A stretch of DNA of 64,000 bases from assembly GCF_030315975.1 (NCBI RefSeq), contig NZ_JASXSZ010000002.1, forward strand, positions 496,001 to 560,000, given 5' to 3'. The stretch's first letter is position 1, and every line of letters begins with the position of its first letter. The notes below the pieces were generated by a model. That model searched no databases and was not told where the DNA came from. It worked only from the letters and a program-made list of their open reading frames with translations. Source of the DNA: Microbacterium candidum (GTDB lineage Bacteria > Actinomycetota > Actinomycetes > Actinomycetales > Microbacteriaceae). Both the position numbers and the translations under genes were made by a program. Positions 1 through 9,009 of this stretch are shown piece by piece.

Positions 1-454
1 GCGGCGGGCGCAGGCGATCGACGTACGCGCGCCACGCGCCCTTCCAGCCGATGATCCGGCGGACGTCCGGATCCCACGGATTGGCCGGGATGCCGAGGAG
101 GCCGCCGCCGGGCAGGGGCGCCGCATCCTCCGACCCGGAGAGCCCCGCGACCCACGCGCGCCCTCCGGCGGGCGCGACCACGGCGTCCGCGAGCCCGAGC
201 TCGTCGATCAGCGCGCGCACGTGACCGCCACGCGTCGCGAAGCTCTCCGCGCCCGCGTCCAGGCGGAGGCCCGCGACATCCGTCGACCGGACGACCCCGC
301 CGACTCGATCGGATGCCTCGAGCACCGTGACCTGCAGGCCGACCTTCGCGCATTCGAGGGCGGCGACGAGGCCGCCGATCCCGCCGCCCACGATCACGAC
401 GCGTGTCTCGTGGGCGTGCGCCGCGATGGTCTCCATGCTGCTGTCGTCGCTCAT
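1..454 (-). CDS. HemY/CgoX-like FAD-dependent protoporphyrinogen or coproporphyrinogen oxidase (partial)
   Basis: Only the first ~151 codons lie in the window; the gene runs off the left edge. The N-terminus has a Rossmann dinucleotide-binding motif (VVIVGGGIGGLVAALE) at about residues 18-33, followed by a conserved FAD-contacting stretch, LDAGAESFATRGG. That stretch is typical of the HemY/CgoX oxidases that oxidise porphyrinogen rings in haem synthesis. The ATG at 454 was chosen because AAAGG lies 9 nt upstream; an in-frame ATG at 463 sits too close to the same Shine-Dalgarno. Other FAD amine oxidases share the first motif, so the family is likely but the exact substrate is not proven. Confidence 0.75.
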   Translation of the reverse strand, partial: MSDDSSMETIAAHAHETRVVIVGGGIGGLVAALECAKVGLQVTVLEASDRVGGVVRSTDVAGLRLDAGAESFATRGGHVRALIDELGLADAVVAPAGGRAWVAGLSGSEDAAPLPGGGLLGIPANPWDPDVRRIIGWKGAWRAYVDRLRPP

Positions 455-496
455 CCCGTCCATCCTTTCACCCGCTCCCGATGGGAGACTGTGGGC

Positions 497-1066
497 ATGA
501 GCCTGCACATCACCGCGGACCCCGCAGCCGACGATCTGCTCACGCGCGACCCGCTCGCCCTCCTCATCGGCATGCTGCTGGATCAGCAGGTCGCGATGGA
601 GGTCGCCTTCACCGGTCCGTTGAAGATCGAGGAGCGCGTGGGGGCGATGGATGCGGCGACCCTCGCCGACTACGACCCCGAGGCGTTCGCGGCCGCCTTC
701 AAGGAGCCGCCCGCGGTCCACCGCTACCCGGGCTCGATGGCGGGCCGGGTCCAGGCGCTCAGCGCCGCGGTCGAGGAGGACTGGGGCGGGGATGCCTCCG
801 CCATCTGGACACAGGGCGCCCCGAGCGGCGCCGAGGTCCTCAAGCGACTGAAGAAGCTGCCCGGCTTCGGGGAGCAGAAGGCGAAGATCTTCCTCGCGCT
901 GCTGGGCAAGCAGTGCGGGTTCGCGGGCGAAGGATGGCGCGAGGCATCCGCCCCGTACGGCGAGGCCGGGTCGTTCCGCAGCGTCGCCGACATCGTCTCG
1001 CCCGACTCGCTCGCCAAGGTGCGCGAGCACAAGCGCGCGATGAAGGCCGCCGCGAAGCAGGCCTGA
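497..1066 (+). CDS. HhH-GPD-type base excision DNA repair protein
   Basis: This 189-aa protein resembles the small actinobacterial HhH-GPD family related to DNA glycosylases, which act on damaged bases in DNA. A helix-hairpin-helix-like segment (LKRLKKLPGFGEQKAKIFLA) lies at about residues 116-135, and the N-terminal helices include DPLALLIGMLLDQQVAMEVAF. ATG 497 was chosen because GGGAG lies 9 nt upstream and similarity begins there; longer forms would overlap the divergent gene at 1-454. The usual catalytic Asp of HhH-GPD glycosylases is not obvious, so activity is uncertain. The family is recognised with good confidence, the lesion specificity is not. Confidence 0.85.
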   Translation: MSLHITADPAADDLLTRDPLALLIGMLLDQQVAMEVAFTGPLKIEERVGAMDAATLADYDPEAFAAAFKEPPAVHRYPGSMAGRVQALSAAVEEDWGGDASAIWTQGAPSGAEVLKRLKKLPGFGEQKAKIFLALLGKQCGFAGEGWREASAPYGEAGSFRSVADIVSPDSLAKVREHKRAMKAAAKQA

Positions 1067-1071
1067 ATCCG

Positions 1072-1123
1072 CCCTCGCCTGTCACGATCCCCGGCGGGGG
1101 CCGGCGTCGGTGACAGGCGAGGG
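1072..1123. terminator. Bidirectional hairpin terminator
   Basis: A perfect 14-bp inverted repeat (CCCTCGCCTGTCAC at 1072-1085 and its complement at 1110-1123) lies between two converging genes that end at 1066 and 1132. There is no clear U-tract, as is common in high-GC actinobacteria. Confidence 0.75.
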
Positions 1124-1131
1124 ATGAACCG

Positions 1132-1725
1132 CTACGGCTTCTGCGCGTTGCGCCGGCGGACGACCACGACGATGGCGACCGTTCCGCCCGCGATGACGAC
1201 GAGCCCGAGCAGCCACCAGAGCCAGGCCATGTCCGAGGACTCGACGTTCTGATCCGGCAGTGCGCTCTCGGACGGCGACGGCGTCGCGGACTCGGTCGGA
1301 GTCGGCGTCGGTGTGGGAGTCGGCGTGGGCGTGGGGGCGACGGTCTCGACAGGCGTCGGCTCGGTCGTGGCCGGCGGAACCGGCGCGACCGAGGCCTCGG
1401 GGCTCTGCACGGGGCTCGTCGGGATCGGGACGGGCGGGGCCGACGTCGGAAGCGGGACCGGGGGCGTGGTCGGCAGGGACCCCGTCCGCGTCGGGATGGG
1501 GACGGGCTTGGCCGTGGGCAGCTCGACGGTCGGCACCGGCGAGGGCAGACCTGTCGGCAGCCCTGACGGCAGACCCGACGGGAGGCTCGAGGGCAGCGCG
1601 GTCGGCAGAGCCGTCGGCAACCCGCCACCGCTCCCGCATCCGGCCAGCCCGATGACGAGCGCGAGCGAGGCGGCCGCGAGCGCGGCCGTGCGGAATCCAC
1701 GGCGTTGCCGATGGTTCGATGTCAT
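1132..1725 (-). CDS. Proline/threonine-rich lipoprotein with C-terminal membrane segment
   Basis: This 197-aa protein has a lipoprotein signal: basic start, hydrophobic helix and lipobox LAGC at about residues 26-29. A low-complexity Pro/Thr/Ser/Leu stretch (repeated LPTALP/LPSGLP, then a run of TP pairs) fills about residues 33-150. A hydrophobic helix near the C-terminus (WLWWLLGLVVIAGG) ends in RRR, suggesting a second membrane anchor or a cell-wall-spanning stalk. ATG 1725 is supported by GAAGG 5 nt upstream; longer in-frame starts lie before the signal peptide. Sequence-specific function is unknown. It could be a surface spacer protein; the double anchor is unusual. Confidence 0.7.
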   Translation of the reverse strand: MTSNHRQRRGFRTAALAAASLALVIGLAGCGSGGGLPTALPTALPSSLPSGLPSGLPTGLPSPVPTVELPTAKPVPIPTRTGSLPTTPPVPLPTSAPPVPIPTSPVQSPEASVAPVPPATTEPTPVETVAPTPTPTPTPTPTPTESATPSPSESALPDQNVESSDMAWLWWLLGLVVIAGGTVAIVVVVRRRNAQKP

Positions 1726-1825
1726 GACGGCCTTCCCCGGGGGTCCGATGAATGACAGCATCCTGACCCGCCGCGACGGCGCGCCGCAAGACGTGATCCG
1801 CGGATTCACGCGATGTGCGTGACGC

Positions 1826-3289
1826 TCACGGGAGCTCGTGGTGCGCGGCGGCCTCCTCGATCTCCTTCGCCTGGGTCTCGGCGAGCGCCCGCTCCGACGC
1901 GACGTCGATGTGACGCGTCATGAGCCAGTAGGCGACGGCCGCGACGGGGAGCCCGATGAACAGCGAGATGTCCACGCCGCCCATCGCCTTCGACACCGGC
2001 CCCTCGTAGAACCCGGCGACGTCGAAGAACGGGATCATGACGACGAATCCGAGCAGGTACGCGACGATGCCCGGCCAGCCCCACCGCTTGTAGATGCCGT
2101 TCGGCTTGAAGATCTCCGCGATCGCGTAATGGCCCTTGCGCACGATGAAGAAGTCGGTCAGGTTGACCGCCGTCCACGGGATGAACAGGTACAGGATCAG
2201 CAGCAGGAACGCGTTGAAGTCGCCGAGGAAGTTCTCGGTCGCGAACAGCGCGAACGCGAGCGAGATCGCAGCTGTGATGACGAGCGTGACGATGCGGATG
2301 CGGAGCGTCGGCCGCACCTTGACGAAGCTGTCGATCGACGAGATCAGGGTGAGCGACCCGCCGTACATGTTGAGCGCCGTCACCGACACGAGGCCGAGCG
2401 CCGCGACGATGAGCGCCACCACGCCGAACCCGGGGAAGAGGAGGTCCGCCACTTTCTTGAGGTCCTCGACCGTGTTCGCCCCGATGTCCTTGTATGCGAC
2501 GGCGACCCATGAACCGAGGAACATCACCCAGATGCCGCCGAGCGCGCTGCCCCAGAACGTCCACTGGAACGTGCTGTTCGTCGAGGTCGTGCGCGGGAGG
2601 TAGCGCGAGTAGTCGGAGACGTAGATCGCCCACGAGATCTGGTAGCCGGCTGCGACACCGAGCTGGCCGAAGAACGCGACCGCGTTGAAATGCGACAGGT
2701 CGAACTGCGATGCGGGAACGTGGATGTGCACGAGCGCCGACACCGTCAGCAGGACGAGCACCGCCACCGTGACGTACATGAGGTAGCGCTCGAACGAGTG
2801 GATGAGGTCGTAGCCGACGAGCGCGATGACGACCGCGATGATCGTGACGACCCAGATCCACAGCGGATTGGCCGCCTGCTGCGGGCTGATCGCACCGCCG
2901 ACCGCCTCGCCTGCCAGCACCGAGTTGAAGATGTTGAACCCGGCGTACTGGATGTAGGCGAACAGCCACACCAGCAGTGCGCCGATGTAGCCGAACTGCG
3001 GACGGGACTGGATCATCTGCGGGAGCCCCAGCTGCGGTCCCTGCGACGAGTGCGCGGCCATGAAGAACGTGCCGATGAGGATGCCGAGCACGATCGCGAT
3101 GAACGACCAGATCAGGTTGCCGCCGGTCGTGATGCTGATGAGTCCGGTGGCCAGAGTGGCGATCTGCGCGTTGCTCATGAACCACAGGGGTCCGATGTGC
3201 GAGACCTTGCCGTGCCGCTCGTTCAGCGGAACGTAATCGATCGAGCGGACCTCGAGTCCGCGGGTGGGGGTTGCGGTGGAAGTGCTCAT
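1826..3289 (-). CDS. NCS1 family nucleobase:cation symporter (purine/cytosine permease)
   Basis: This 487-aa integral membrane protein has about 12 hydrophobic segments and the NCS1 layout: a short cytoplasmic N-terminus, then WFMSNAQIATLATG, the family signature near the first helix. Members import cytosine, purines, allantoin, hydantoins or related compounds with H+ or Na+. ATG 3289 has a strong GAAGGAG 5 nt upstream; an upstream extension would start in an unsupported region. No nucleobase catabolic gene lies beside it, so the substrate cannot be inferred from context. The thiolase gene upstream on the same strand is separated by 145 bp and is probably a distinct unit. Confidence 0.88.
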   Translation of the reverse strand: MSTSTATPTRGLEVRSIDYVPLNERHGKVSHIGPLWFMSNAQIATLATGLISITTGGNLIWSFIAIVLGILIGTFFMAAHSSQGPQLGLPQMIQSRPQFGYIGALLVWLFAYIQYAGFNIFNSVLAGEAVGGAISPQQAANPLWIWVVTIIAVVIALVGYDLIHSFERYLMYVTVAVLVLLTVSALVHIHVPASQFDLSHFNAVAFFGQLGVAAGYQISWAIYVSDYSRYLPRTTSTNSTFQWTFWGSALGGIWVMFLGSWVAVAYKDIGANTVEDLKKVADLLFPGFGVVALIVAALGLVSVTALNMYGGSLTLISSIDSFVKVRPTLRIRIVTLVITAAISLAFALFATENFLGDFNAFLLLILYLFIPWTAVNLTDFFIVRKGHYAIAEIFKPNGIYKRWGWPGIVAYLLGFVVMIPFFDVAGFYEGPVSKAMGGVDISLFIGLPVAAVAYWLMTRHIDVASERALAETQAKEIEEAAAHHELP

Positions 3290-3434
3290 CCGTGCTCCTT
3301 CGCTCGGACCGCCCACGGTGCGCCAGGGGGTGCGCATCGGCGCGGACAGCGCGATCGTAGACCCGTCGCGGCCATGGCCGCAGCACGCGACCGGGCGGCG
3401 CGCGGAGCACTCAGCAGATGCTTAAGAACCGCCC

Positions 3435-4589
3435 TCAGAGCAGCTCGAGGATCGTGGCGTTCGCCATCCCGCCGCCCTCGCACATCGACTGCAGGCCGTA
3501 CCGGATCTCGGCGTCGCGCATGTGGTGCACGAGCGTCGTCATGAGGCGTGCGCCGGAGGCGCCGAGCGGGTGCCCGAGCGCGATCGCCCCGCCGAGCGGA
3601 TTGAGGAGGGCGGGGTCGGCACCCGTCTCGCGCAGCCACGCGAGAGTGACGGATGCGAACGCCTCGTTGATCTCGAACACGCCGATGTCGTCCAGGCTCA
3701 GCCCCGACTTCGCGAGCGCCTTGGCCGTCGCGGGGATCGGGCCCTTCAGCATCGTCACCGGGTCGACTCCGGCGAGGACGGCCGTGTGGATGCGGGCGAT
3801 CGGCGTCCAGCCGTTCGCCGCGGCGATCTCGCTCGTCGTGATGAGGAGGGCGGCCGCGCCGTCGGAGATCTGCGAGGCGTTGCCCGCCGTGATCGAGCCG
3901 TCCTCGCGGAAGGCGGGCTTGATCGCCGCCATCGACTCTGCGGTGGAGCCGCGCCGCACGCCCTGGTCGGTGTCGAACACCGCGCCGTCGGGGAGGGTCA
4001 CCGGCGCGATCTGGCCCGCGAACAGGCCGTCGTCGATCGCACGGGCGGCGCGCTCGTGCGAGAGGAGGCCGAAGGCATCCATCTCCTCGCGCGTGATGCC
4101 GTACTCGTCGGCGATCATCTGCGCGCCCATGCCCTGGTCGAAGCGGATGCCGTCGTACCGCGCCCATACGTCGGGGCCGAAGGGCTCGCCGAACCGCCCG
4201 TCGAAGACCGGGGAGCCGAGCGGAACGGCGCTCATGATCTCGACGCCTCCGGCCACCGCGATGTCGTACTGGCCGCTGATGACGCCCGCGGCCGCCTGGT
4301 GCACGGCCTGCTGGGACGAACCGCATTGCCGGTCGACCGTGACGGACGGCACGGACTCCGGCCACCCAGCGGCTAGGACCCCTGCGCGACCGACGCTGCC
4401 GGTCTGCATCCCGGCCTGGTCGACGCATCCCCACACGACGTCGTCGACGGAGGCCGGATCGAGCGCGGTCCGCTCCGCGAGCGCATTCAGCACGAGCCCT
4501 GACAGGCTTGCGGCGTGAGACCCCGCGAGTGCGCCGTTGCGCTTTCCGACCGCCGTGCGGACGGCGTCGACGATGACCGCATCTCTCAT
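3435..4589 (-). CDS. Acetyl-CoA C-acyltransferase (thiolase)
   Basis: This 384-aa thiolase has all the hallmark residues: nucleophilic Cys at about 89 in DRQCGSSQQA, the catalytic His at about 340 in GHPLGASGAR and the second catalytic Cys at about 370 in SMCEGGGMAN. It cleaves 3-ketoacyl-CoA with CoA, or runs the reverse condensation, in fatty acid or related degradation. Length is normal for the family. No other beta-oxidation gene adjoins it. Whether it prefers acetoacetyl-CoA or longer chains cannot be told from sequence. It lies 28 bp downstream of the glyS stop on the same strand. Confidence 0.92.
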   Translation of the reverse strand: MRDAVIVDAVRTAVGKRNGALAGSHAASLSGLVLNALAERTALDPASVDDVVWGCVDQAGMQTGSVGRAGVLAAGWPESVPSVTVDRQCGSSQQAVHQAAAGVISGQYDIAVAGGVEIMSAVPLGSPVFDGRFGEPFGPDVWARYDGIRFDQGMGAQMIADEYGITREEMDAFGLLSHERAARAIDDGLFAGQIAPVTLPDGAVFDTDQGVRRGSTAESMAAIKPAFREDGSITAGNASQISDGAAALLITTSEIAAANGWTPIARIHTAVLAGVDPVTMLKGPIPATAKALAKSGLSLDDIGVFEINEAFASVTLAWLRETGADPALLNPLGGAIALGHPLGASGARLMTTLVHHMRDAEIRYGLQSMCEGGGMANATILELL

Positions 4590-4617
4590 GCGGTCAAGCG
4601 TAGGCGGCCCTGCGGGC

Positions 4618-6003
4618 TCAGGCGCCCTTGAGCCGCTCCGCCAGGTACTGCTGCAGTCCCTCGAGCGGCACGCGCTCCTGCGCCATCGAGTCGCGGTCGC
4701 GCACGGTCACGGCCTTGTCGTCGAGCGAGTCGAAGTCCACCGTGACGCAGAACGGCGTGCCGATCTCGTCCTGGCGTCGGTAGCGGCGGCCGATGGCGCC
4801 GGCGTCATCGAAGTCGACGGTCCAGCGACCGCGGAGGTCGTCGGCGACCTGGCGCGCGAGCGGCGACAGGTTCTCGTTGCGGCTGAGCGGCAGGACCGCG
4901 ACCTTGATGGGGGCCAGTCGCGGGTCGAGGCCGAGCACCGTGCGGGTGTCGGTGCCGCCCTTCGCGTTCGGCGCCTCCTCCTCGCGGTAGGCGTCGACGA
5001 GGAACGCCATCATCGATCGCGTGAGACCGAACGACGGCTCGATGACATACGGCGTGTAGCGGTCCCCCGACGCCTGGTCGAAGTACGTGAGGCTCTGGCC
5101 GGATGCCTCGGTGTGCGACGACAGGTCGTAGTCGGTGCGGTTGGCGACGCCCATGAGCTCGCCCCACTCCTTGCCGGCGAAGCCGAAGCGGTACTCGATG
5201 TCGATCGTGCCGTCGGAGTAGTGCGCGCGCTCCTCCTCCGGGACGTCGAAGCGGCGCATGTTGTCCGCGTCGATGCCAAGGTCGGTGAACCAGTTCCAGC
5301 ACTCCTCCACCCAGTGCTCGAACCACTCCTGCGCGTCGGCCGGCGGCACGAAGTACTCGATCTCCATCTGCTCGAACTCGCGCGTGCGGAAGATGAAGTT
5401 GCCGGGCGTGATCTCGTTGCGGAACGCCTTGCCGACCTGGCCGATGCCGAACGGCGGCTTCTTGCGGCTCGCGGTGAGGACGTTCGTGAAGTTCACGAAG
5501 ATGCCCTGCGCGGTCTCGGGGCGCAGGAAGTGCAGGCCCGACTCGTCGTCAACGACGCCGAGGTAGGTCTTCACGAGGCCCGAGAAGGCCTTGGGCTCGG
5601 TGTACTGGCCCTTCGTGCCGCAGTTCGGGCACGGGACATCCGCCAGCCCGTTCTCGGCCTTGCGGCCCTTGCGCGCCTCGAAGTCCTCGAGCAGGTTGTC
5701 GGCGCGGAAGCGCTTGTGGCAGTGCAGGCACTCCACGAGCGGGTCGGTGAAGGTCGCGACGTGACCGGACGCCTCCCACACGCGCTTGGGCAGGATGACC
5801 GACGAGTCGAGGCCGACCATGTCGCCACGGCCGCGCACGAACGTCTGCCACCACTGGCGGCGGATGTTCTCCTTGAGCTCCGTGCCGAGGGGGCCGTAGT
5901 CCCACGCCGAACGCGATCCGCCGTAGATCTCACCCGCTTGGAACACGAACCCGCGATGACGGGCGAGGGCGATGACTTTGTCGAGGCGGGACTGCTCGGC
6001 CAC
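4618..6003 (-). CDS. glyS: Glycyl-tRNA synthetase, single-chain type
   Basis: This 461-aa class II synthetase charges tRNA-Gly in the cytoplasm. The start [20 protein letters not shown] is followed by [13 protein letters not shown], both typical of the alpha2 glycine enzyme found in actinobacteria. Zinc-binding pairs (CLHCHKRF and CPNCGTKG) lie at about residues 94-140. The C-terminal anticodon-binding domain begins near [15 protein letters not shown] 6003 matches the family's usual N-terminus. Two hairpins upstream (6032-6092) separate it from the previous gene, so it probably has its own promoter very near the start. Confidence 0.97.
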   Translation of the reverse strand: MAEQSRLDKVIALARHRGFVFQAGEIYGGSRSAWDYGPLGTELKENIRRQWWQTFVRGRGDMVGLDSSVILPKRVWEASGHVATFTDPLVECLHCHKRFRADNLLEDFEARKGRKAENGLADVPCPNCGTKGQYTEPKAFSGLVKTYLGVVDDESGLHFLRPETAQGIFVNFTNVLTASRKKPPFGIGQVGKAFRNEITPGNFIFRTREFEQMEIEYFVPPADAQEWFEHWVEECWNWFTDLGIDADNMRRFDVPEEERAHYSDGTIDIEYRFGFAGKEWGELMGVANRTDYDLSSHTEASGQSLTYFDQASGDRYTPYVIEPSFGLTRSMMAFLVDAYREEEAPNAKGGTDTRTVLGLDPRLAPIKVAVLPLSRNENLSPLARQVADDLRGRWTVDFDDAGAIGRRYRRQDEIGTPFCVTVDFDSLDDKAVTVRDRDSMAQERVPLEGLQQYLAERLKGA

Positions 6004-6031
6004 GGTGGCTCCAATGGTCGGAGAGAGAAAA

Positions 6032-6092
6032 GAGGATGCCGCGGACTCGCGGCATCCTCGATTCTATCGGCGGGGCGGCTGAGGCCCCGCCG
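6032..6092 (-). terminator. Two consecutive hairpins between a DUF4870-like gene and glyS
   Basis: Hairpin one pairs GAGGATGCCGCG (6032-6043) with 6048-6059 over a 4-nt loop. Hairpin two pairs CGGCGGGGC (6068-6076) with 6084-6092. Both lie just after the stop of the gene ending at 6105 and before glyS, so they probably end that transcript. Confidence 0.65.
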
Positions 6093-6104
6093 GTCGTCAG
6101 ACCG

Positions 6105-6482
6105 TCACTTCACGAACGGGATCGACATCGGATACGTGTACCACTCGCCGTTGTTGGCCTTCACGGCCGCGATGATCGAGAAGACGATGTTCACGACCCA
6201 GACGGCCGCCAGGATGATGAACCCGATGACCACGACGCTGAGCACCCAGCCCACGACGTAGGCGATGAGAAGGGTCAGCTGGAAGTTGAGCGCGGTCGCG
6301 GAGTACGAGCGGATGAACGGCCCGCGGTCCTTGAGGACCAGATAGCCGATCAGCGCCGGGATGAAGCCGAACAGCAGTCCGCCGACCTGGATGAGGATCG
6401 CCCAGAGCTTCTCGTCGGACGGTGTCATCGGCTGCTGCGCTGCGCCGCCGTAGGGCGGCTGGGGAGGAGGAGGTGTCGCCAT
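6105..6482 (-). CDS. DUF4870-like small membrane protein
   Basis: This 125-aa protein has a Pro-rich N-terminus (ATPPPPQPPYGG) followed by three to four hydrophobic segments, including LIGYLVLKDRGPFIRSYSAT and ALNFQLTLLIAYVVGWVLSV. The pattern 'LKDRGPFIRSYSATALNFQ' is characteristic of the DUF4870/Tic20-like family of small bacterial membrane proteins of unknown function. ATG 6482 was chosen because it gives the Pro-rich start usual in actinobacterial members. The Shine-Dalgarno is weak, and an in-frame ATG about 50 nt upstream is possible. It is followed by two terminator hairpins and stands alone. Confidence 0.8.
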   Translation of the reverse strand: MATPPPPQPPYGGAAQQPMTPSDEKLWAILIQVGGLLFGFIPALIGYLVLKDRGPFIRSYSATALNFQLTLLIAYVVGWVLSVVVIGFIILAAVWVVNIVFSIIAAVKANNGEWYTYPMSIPFVK

Positions 6483-6535
6483 GCCGCCAGAATAGGCCAC
6501 CCGGACGACGCCCGTCAGGGGGATGTCCCCCATCT

Positions 6536-7663
6536 TCAGGACGACGTCACGAGCGGCGGCCCGACATACCGCGCGGACGGACGGATGATCTTCGGGTCCG
6601 CGGCCTGCTCCAGGATGTGCGCCGACCAGCCGATCGCGCGGGCGAGCGCGAACGTGGGCGTGAAGAGCGCGCGCGGGACGCCCACGCGCTCGAGCACGAC
6701 GGATGCGTAGAACTCGACGTTCGCGTGCAGGCCGCGACCGGGCTTCATCTCCGCGAGGATGCGTTCGGCCTCGGCCTCGAACCGGAGCGCGAACGCGACG
6801 CGCTCTCCACCGAGCCCGATCGCGATCTCCTTCATGAGCTCCGAGCGCGGATCGGTCGTCCGGTAGACAGCGTGCCCGAACCCCATGAGGCGGCGGCCGG
6901 ATGCGACCGCCGCGCCGATCCACGCGGGGATGTCGCCCTGCGCCCCGATCTCATCAAGTGCGTCGAGCACCCGCGAGGGCGCACCTCCGTGCAGGGGGCC
7001 GGACAGCGCTCCCAGTCCGCCCGCGAGCGCGGACGCGACATCCGCCCCCGTCGAGGCGATGACGCGCGCGGCGAAGGTCGACGCGTTGAGGCCGTGGTCG
7101 ACGACCGCGATGAGGTACGCGCTGAGGGCGCGCTCCTCCTGTTCGGTCGGCACGCGTCCTGTCAATCGGTGCAGATAGTTCGCGACGACCCCGCGGTCGG
7201 CCGGCGCCTCGGCATCCGGTCCGGCATCCCGTCCGGCGAGCGCCGTGAGCAGGTGCGGGAGCGCGGCCGTCAGCGCGAGCGCATCGGCGCGACGCTCGTC
7301 GGGCGAGAGGTCGTAGACCGGCCGCATCCGCCACGTCGAGGCCAGCAGCGGCCACGCCGCTTTCATCCCGTGCAGGACATCGGGATGCTCCGTACCGAGC
7401 TGCCGCGCGATCTCGCCTGCGTCCCGGACGATCCGCGGATCGGCGAGGGATGCGGCGAAGGCCGCCGCCTGCGCCGCGTCCGGGAGCCCGCCGACGAGGA
7501 ACAGATGCCACACCTCCTCGAGACTCGAGTGCCGGGCGAGGTCGATCGCGGAGTGCCCGCGGTACTGGTACCAGCCCTCGAGGCCGTTGACCTCGCTGAT
7601 CGCGGTGTCGGCGACGACGACGCCGGCGAGGCCTCGCGGCGCATCGATGAGTGCGTCCGGCAT
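6536..7663 (-). CDS. Citrate synthase / 2-methylcitrate synthase family enzyme
   Basis: This 375-aa enzyme has the citrate synthase core that condenses oxaloacetate with an acyl-CoA. The first catalytic His is in [15 protein letters not shown], the second in [14 protein letters not shown], and the third acidic position is in [10 protein letters not shown] (Glu where many members have Asp). The length suits the small bacterial type II/2-methylcitrate branch. It is read divergently from a paralogue fused to an HTH domain (7734-8924), with only 70 bp between their start codons; this suggests control of this gene by that protein. It may be a citrate or a 2-methylcitrate synthase; no prp genes adjoin it. 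Confidence 0.88.
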   Translation of the reverse strand: MPDALIDAPRGLAGVVVADTAISEVNGLEGWYQYRGHSAIDLARHSSLEEVWHLFLVGGLPDAAQAAAFAASLADPRIVRDAGEIARQLGTEHPDVLHGMKAAWPLLASTWRMRPVYDLSPDERRADALALTAALPHLLTALAGRDAGPDAEAPADRGVVANYLHRLTGRVPTEQEERALSAYLIAVVDHGLNASTFAARVIASTGADVASALAGGLGALSGPLHGGAPSRVLDALDEIGAQGDIPAWIGAAVASGRRLMGFGHAVYRTTDPRSELMKEIAIGLGGERVAFALRFEAEAERILAEMKPGRGLHANVEFYASVVLERVGVPRALFTPTFALARAIGWSAHILEQAADPKIIRPSARYVGPPLVTSS

Positions 7664-7697
7664 CTCCGCTCCCTCCCGTGTCAGAATCAGTGTGAGA

Positions 7698-7732
7698 GTT
7701 GATCACCTGTCAGTCAACGTTGATCGGATCAA
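7698..7732. promoter_or_regulatory. Palindromic operator cluster between the two citrate-synthase-family genes
   Basis: The 70-bp divergent intergenic region carries TCAACGTTGA at 7714-7723 (perfect 10-bp palindrome) overlapping TTGATC-G-GATCAA at 7720-7732 (perfect 6-1-6 inverted repeat), plus a third GTTGATC at 7698-7704. The cluster abuts the ATG at 7734, leaving no Shine-Dalgarno, so it likely overlaps a promoter. It is a plausible site for the HTH protein encoded next to it; binding is inferred. Confidence 0.55.
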
Positions 7733-7733
7733 T

Positions 7734-8924
7734 ATGGATGATGCCCGCCTGACCGCAGCGCAGGCCGCGGCGCGCCTCGGCGTGAAGCCGCAGACGCTGT
7801 ATGCGTACGTGTCGCGCGGGTGGCTTGCGCGCGAACGGGACGCGCACGGCTCGACGTTCGATCCGCTCGAGATCGAGGCGTTCGCCGCGCAGCGCACGCG
7901 TCGCGCGCCGGCCGAGTCCACCGCCTCCGGCTCGCCGCTCATGGTGCTCGACACCGACGTCGCACTGATCGAAGACGACGAGCTGTTCTTCCGCGGGATG
8001 CCCGCGAAGGACCTCGCGAGGATGCACACGTTCGATGCGGTCGCAGCGTGGCTATGGGGCGAGCCGCTCTCTCCTGACCGCGTCCTGGCCGCACCCGACG
8101 AGTTCGTGCGGGTCGCGCGAACGGTCGTCGAGCAGCTCCCGGCGGCAGCATCCTGGATCGACCGCGCCGTCGTCGCCGTCCGCACGCTCGCGATCGCCGA
8201 CCCCCTGCGCGACGACGTCGACGTCGCCGCGCTCGGCCGCGTCGGCGAAGTCATCGCCGCGGGGCTCCCCCGCGTGCTCGGCGGATCGGGGTCGTCGGTG
8301 CCCGACGCGCTGTGGCATGCGATCGCCGGACGCGATCCGAGTGCCGCGGAGAGCGACGCCCTCAACGCGGCGATGGTCCTCTCGATCGACCACGATCTGG
8401 CGGTGTCGACGTTCGCAGGGCGGGTCGCCGCATCCGCCCGCGGCTCGGGCTACGCGGTCGTGACGGCCGCGCTCGGTGCGTTCGATTCGCCCCTCCACGG
8501 CACCGCGAGTCACGCAGCGGCGCAGCTCATCGCGTCCGTGGTCGACGGGACGCCGGCCGACCGCGCGATCCGCACGCAACTGAAGACGCTGGGCCGGCGC
8601 ACTCCCGGATTCGGGCAGCCGCTGTACCGGGGTGTCGATGCCCGCGCGGCGGCTCTGCTCGAGTTCATCACCCCGCTCAGGGACGGTCCGCGAGTGCTCG
8701 ATGCCGTCGCCGAGCTGCGACATGCGATGCGGGCGACGCACCTCGAACCGAATGTGGATCTGGCGCTCGGCGCGTTGACGGTCGCGGCCGGGCTTCCCGA
8801 CGACGCCGGTGCGCTCGTGTTCGCAGTCGCCCGCTCGGCCGGCTGGATCGCGCACGCGCAGCGCGAGTATGCCGAGCCGCCCCTGCGCCTCCGGCCCCGC
8901 GGCCGCTACATCGGCCCGCGCTGA
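7734..8924 (+). CDS. HTH domain fused to a citrate-synthase-like domain; putative regulator
   Basis: This 396-aa protein starts with an excisionase/MerR-like helix-turn-helix (about residues 4-50: LTAAQAAARLGVKPQTLYAY, then a wing). A citrate-synthase-like domain follows, from about 80 to the end. The first catalytic His is kept (LSIDHDLAVSTF), but the second, FGHAVYR in the paralogue, reads FGQPLYRG, so the key His is Gln. The third region reads EPNVDLALG. The domain is therefore probably inactive or altered and may bind a CoA ester or oxaloacetate as a signal. ATG 7734 was chosen because similarity to HTH starts there; a GTG at 7692 is possible. Divergent from the active-looking paralogue. 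Confidence 0.82.
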   Translation: MDDARLTAAQAAARLGVKPQTLYAYVSRGWLARERDAHGSTFDPLEIEAFAAQRTRRAPAESTASGSPLMVLDTDVALIEDDELFFRGMPAKDLARMHTFDAVAAWLWGEPLSPDRVLAAPDEFVRVARTVVEQLPAAASWIDRAVVAVRTLAIADPLRDDVDVAALGRVGEVIAAGLPRVLGGSGSSVPDALWHAIAGRDPSAAESDALNAAMVLSIDHDLAVSTFAGRVAASARGSGYAVVTAALGAFDSPLHGTASHAAAQLIASVVDGTPADRAIRTQLKTLGRRTPGFGQPLYRGVDARAAALLEFITPLRDGPRVLDAVAELRHAMRATHLEPNVDLALGALTVAAGLPDDAGALVFAVARSAGWIAHAQREYAEPPLRLRPRGRYIGPR

Positions 8925-8950
8925 CCGCCTGCACCGGCCCCACCCTCGAC

Positions 8951-9000
8951 TTGCCGCATATGGCGGGTTTCGAGCATCCGATAACCGCCATTTGTGGCAA
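8951..9000. repeat. Long imperfect inverted repeat between convergent genes
   Basis: TTGCCGCATATGGCGG (8951-8966) pairs with CCGCCATTTGTGGCAA (8985-9000), matching at 14 of 16 positions over an 18-nt loop. It separates genes ending at 8924 and 9010, so it may be a terminator. It lacks a U-tract and could instead be an intergenic repeat. Confidence 0.55.
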
Positions 9001-9009
9001 TTCGAGAGA

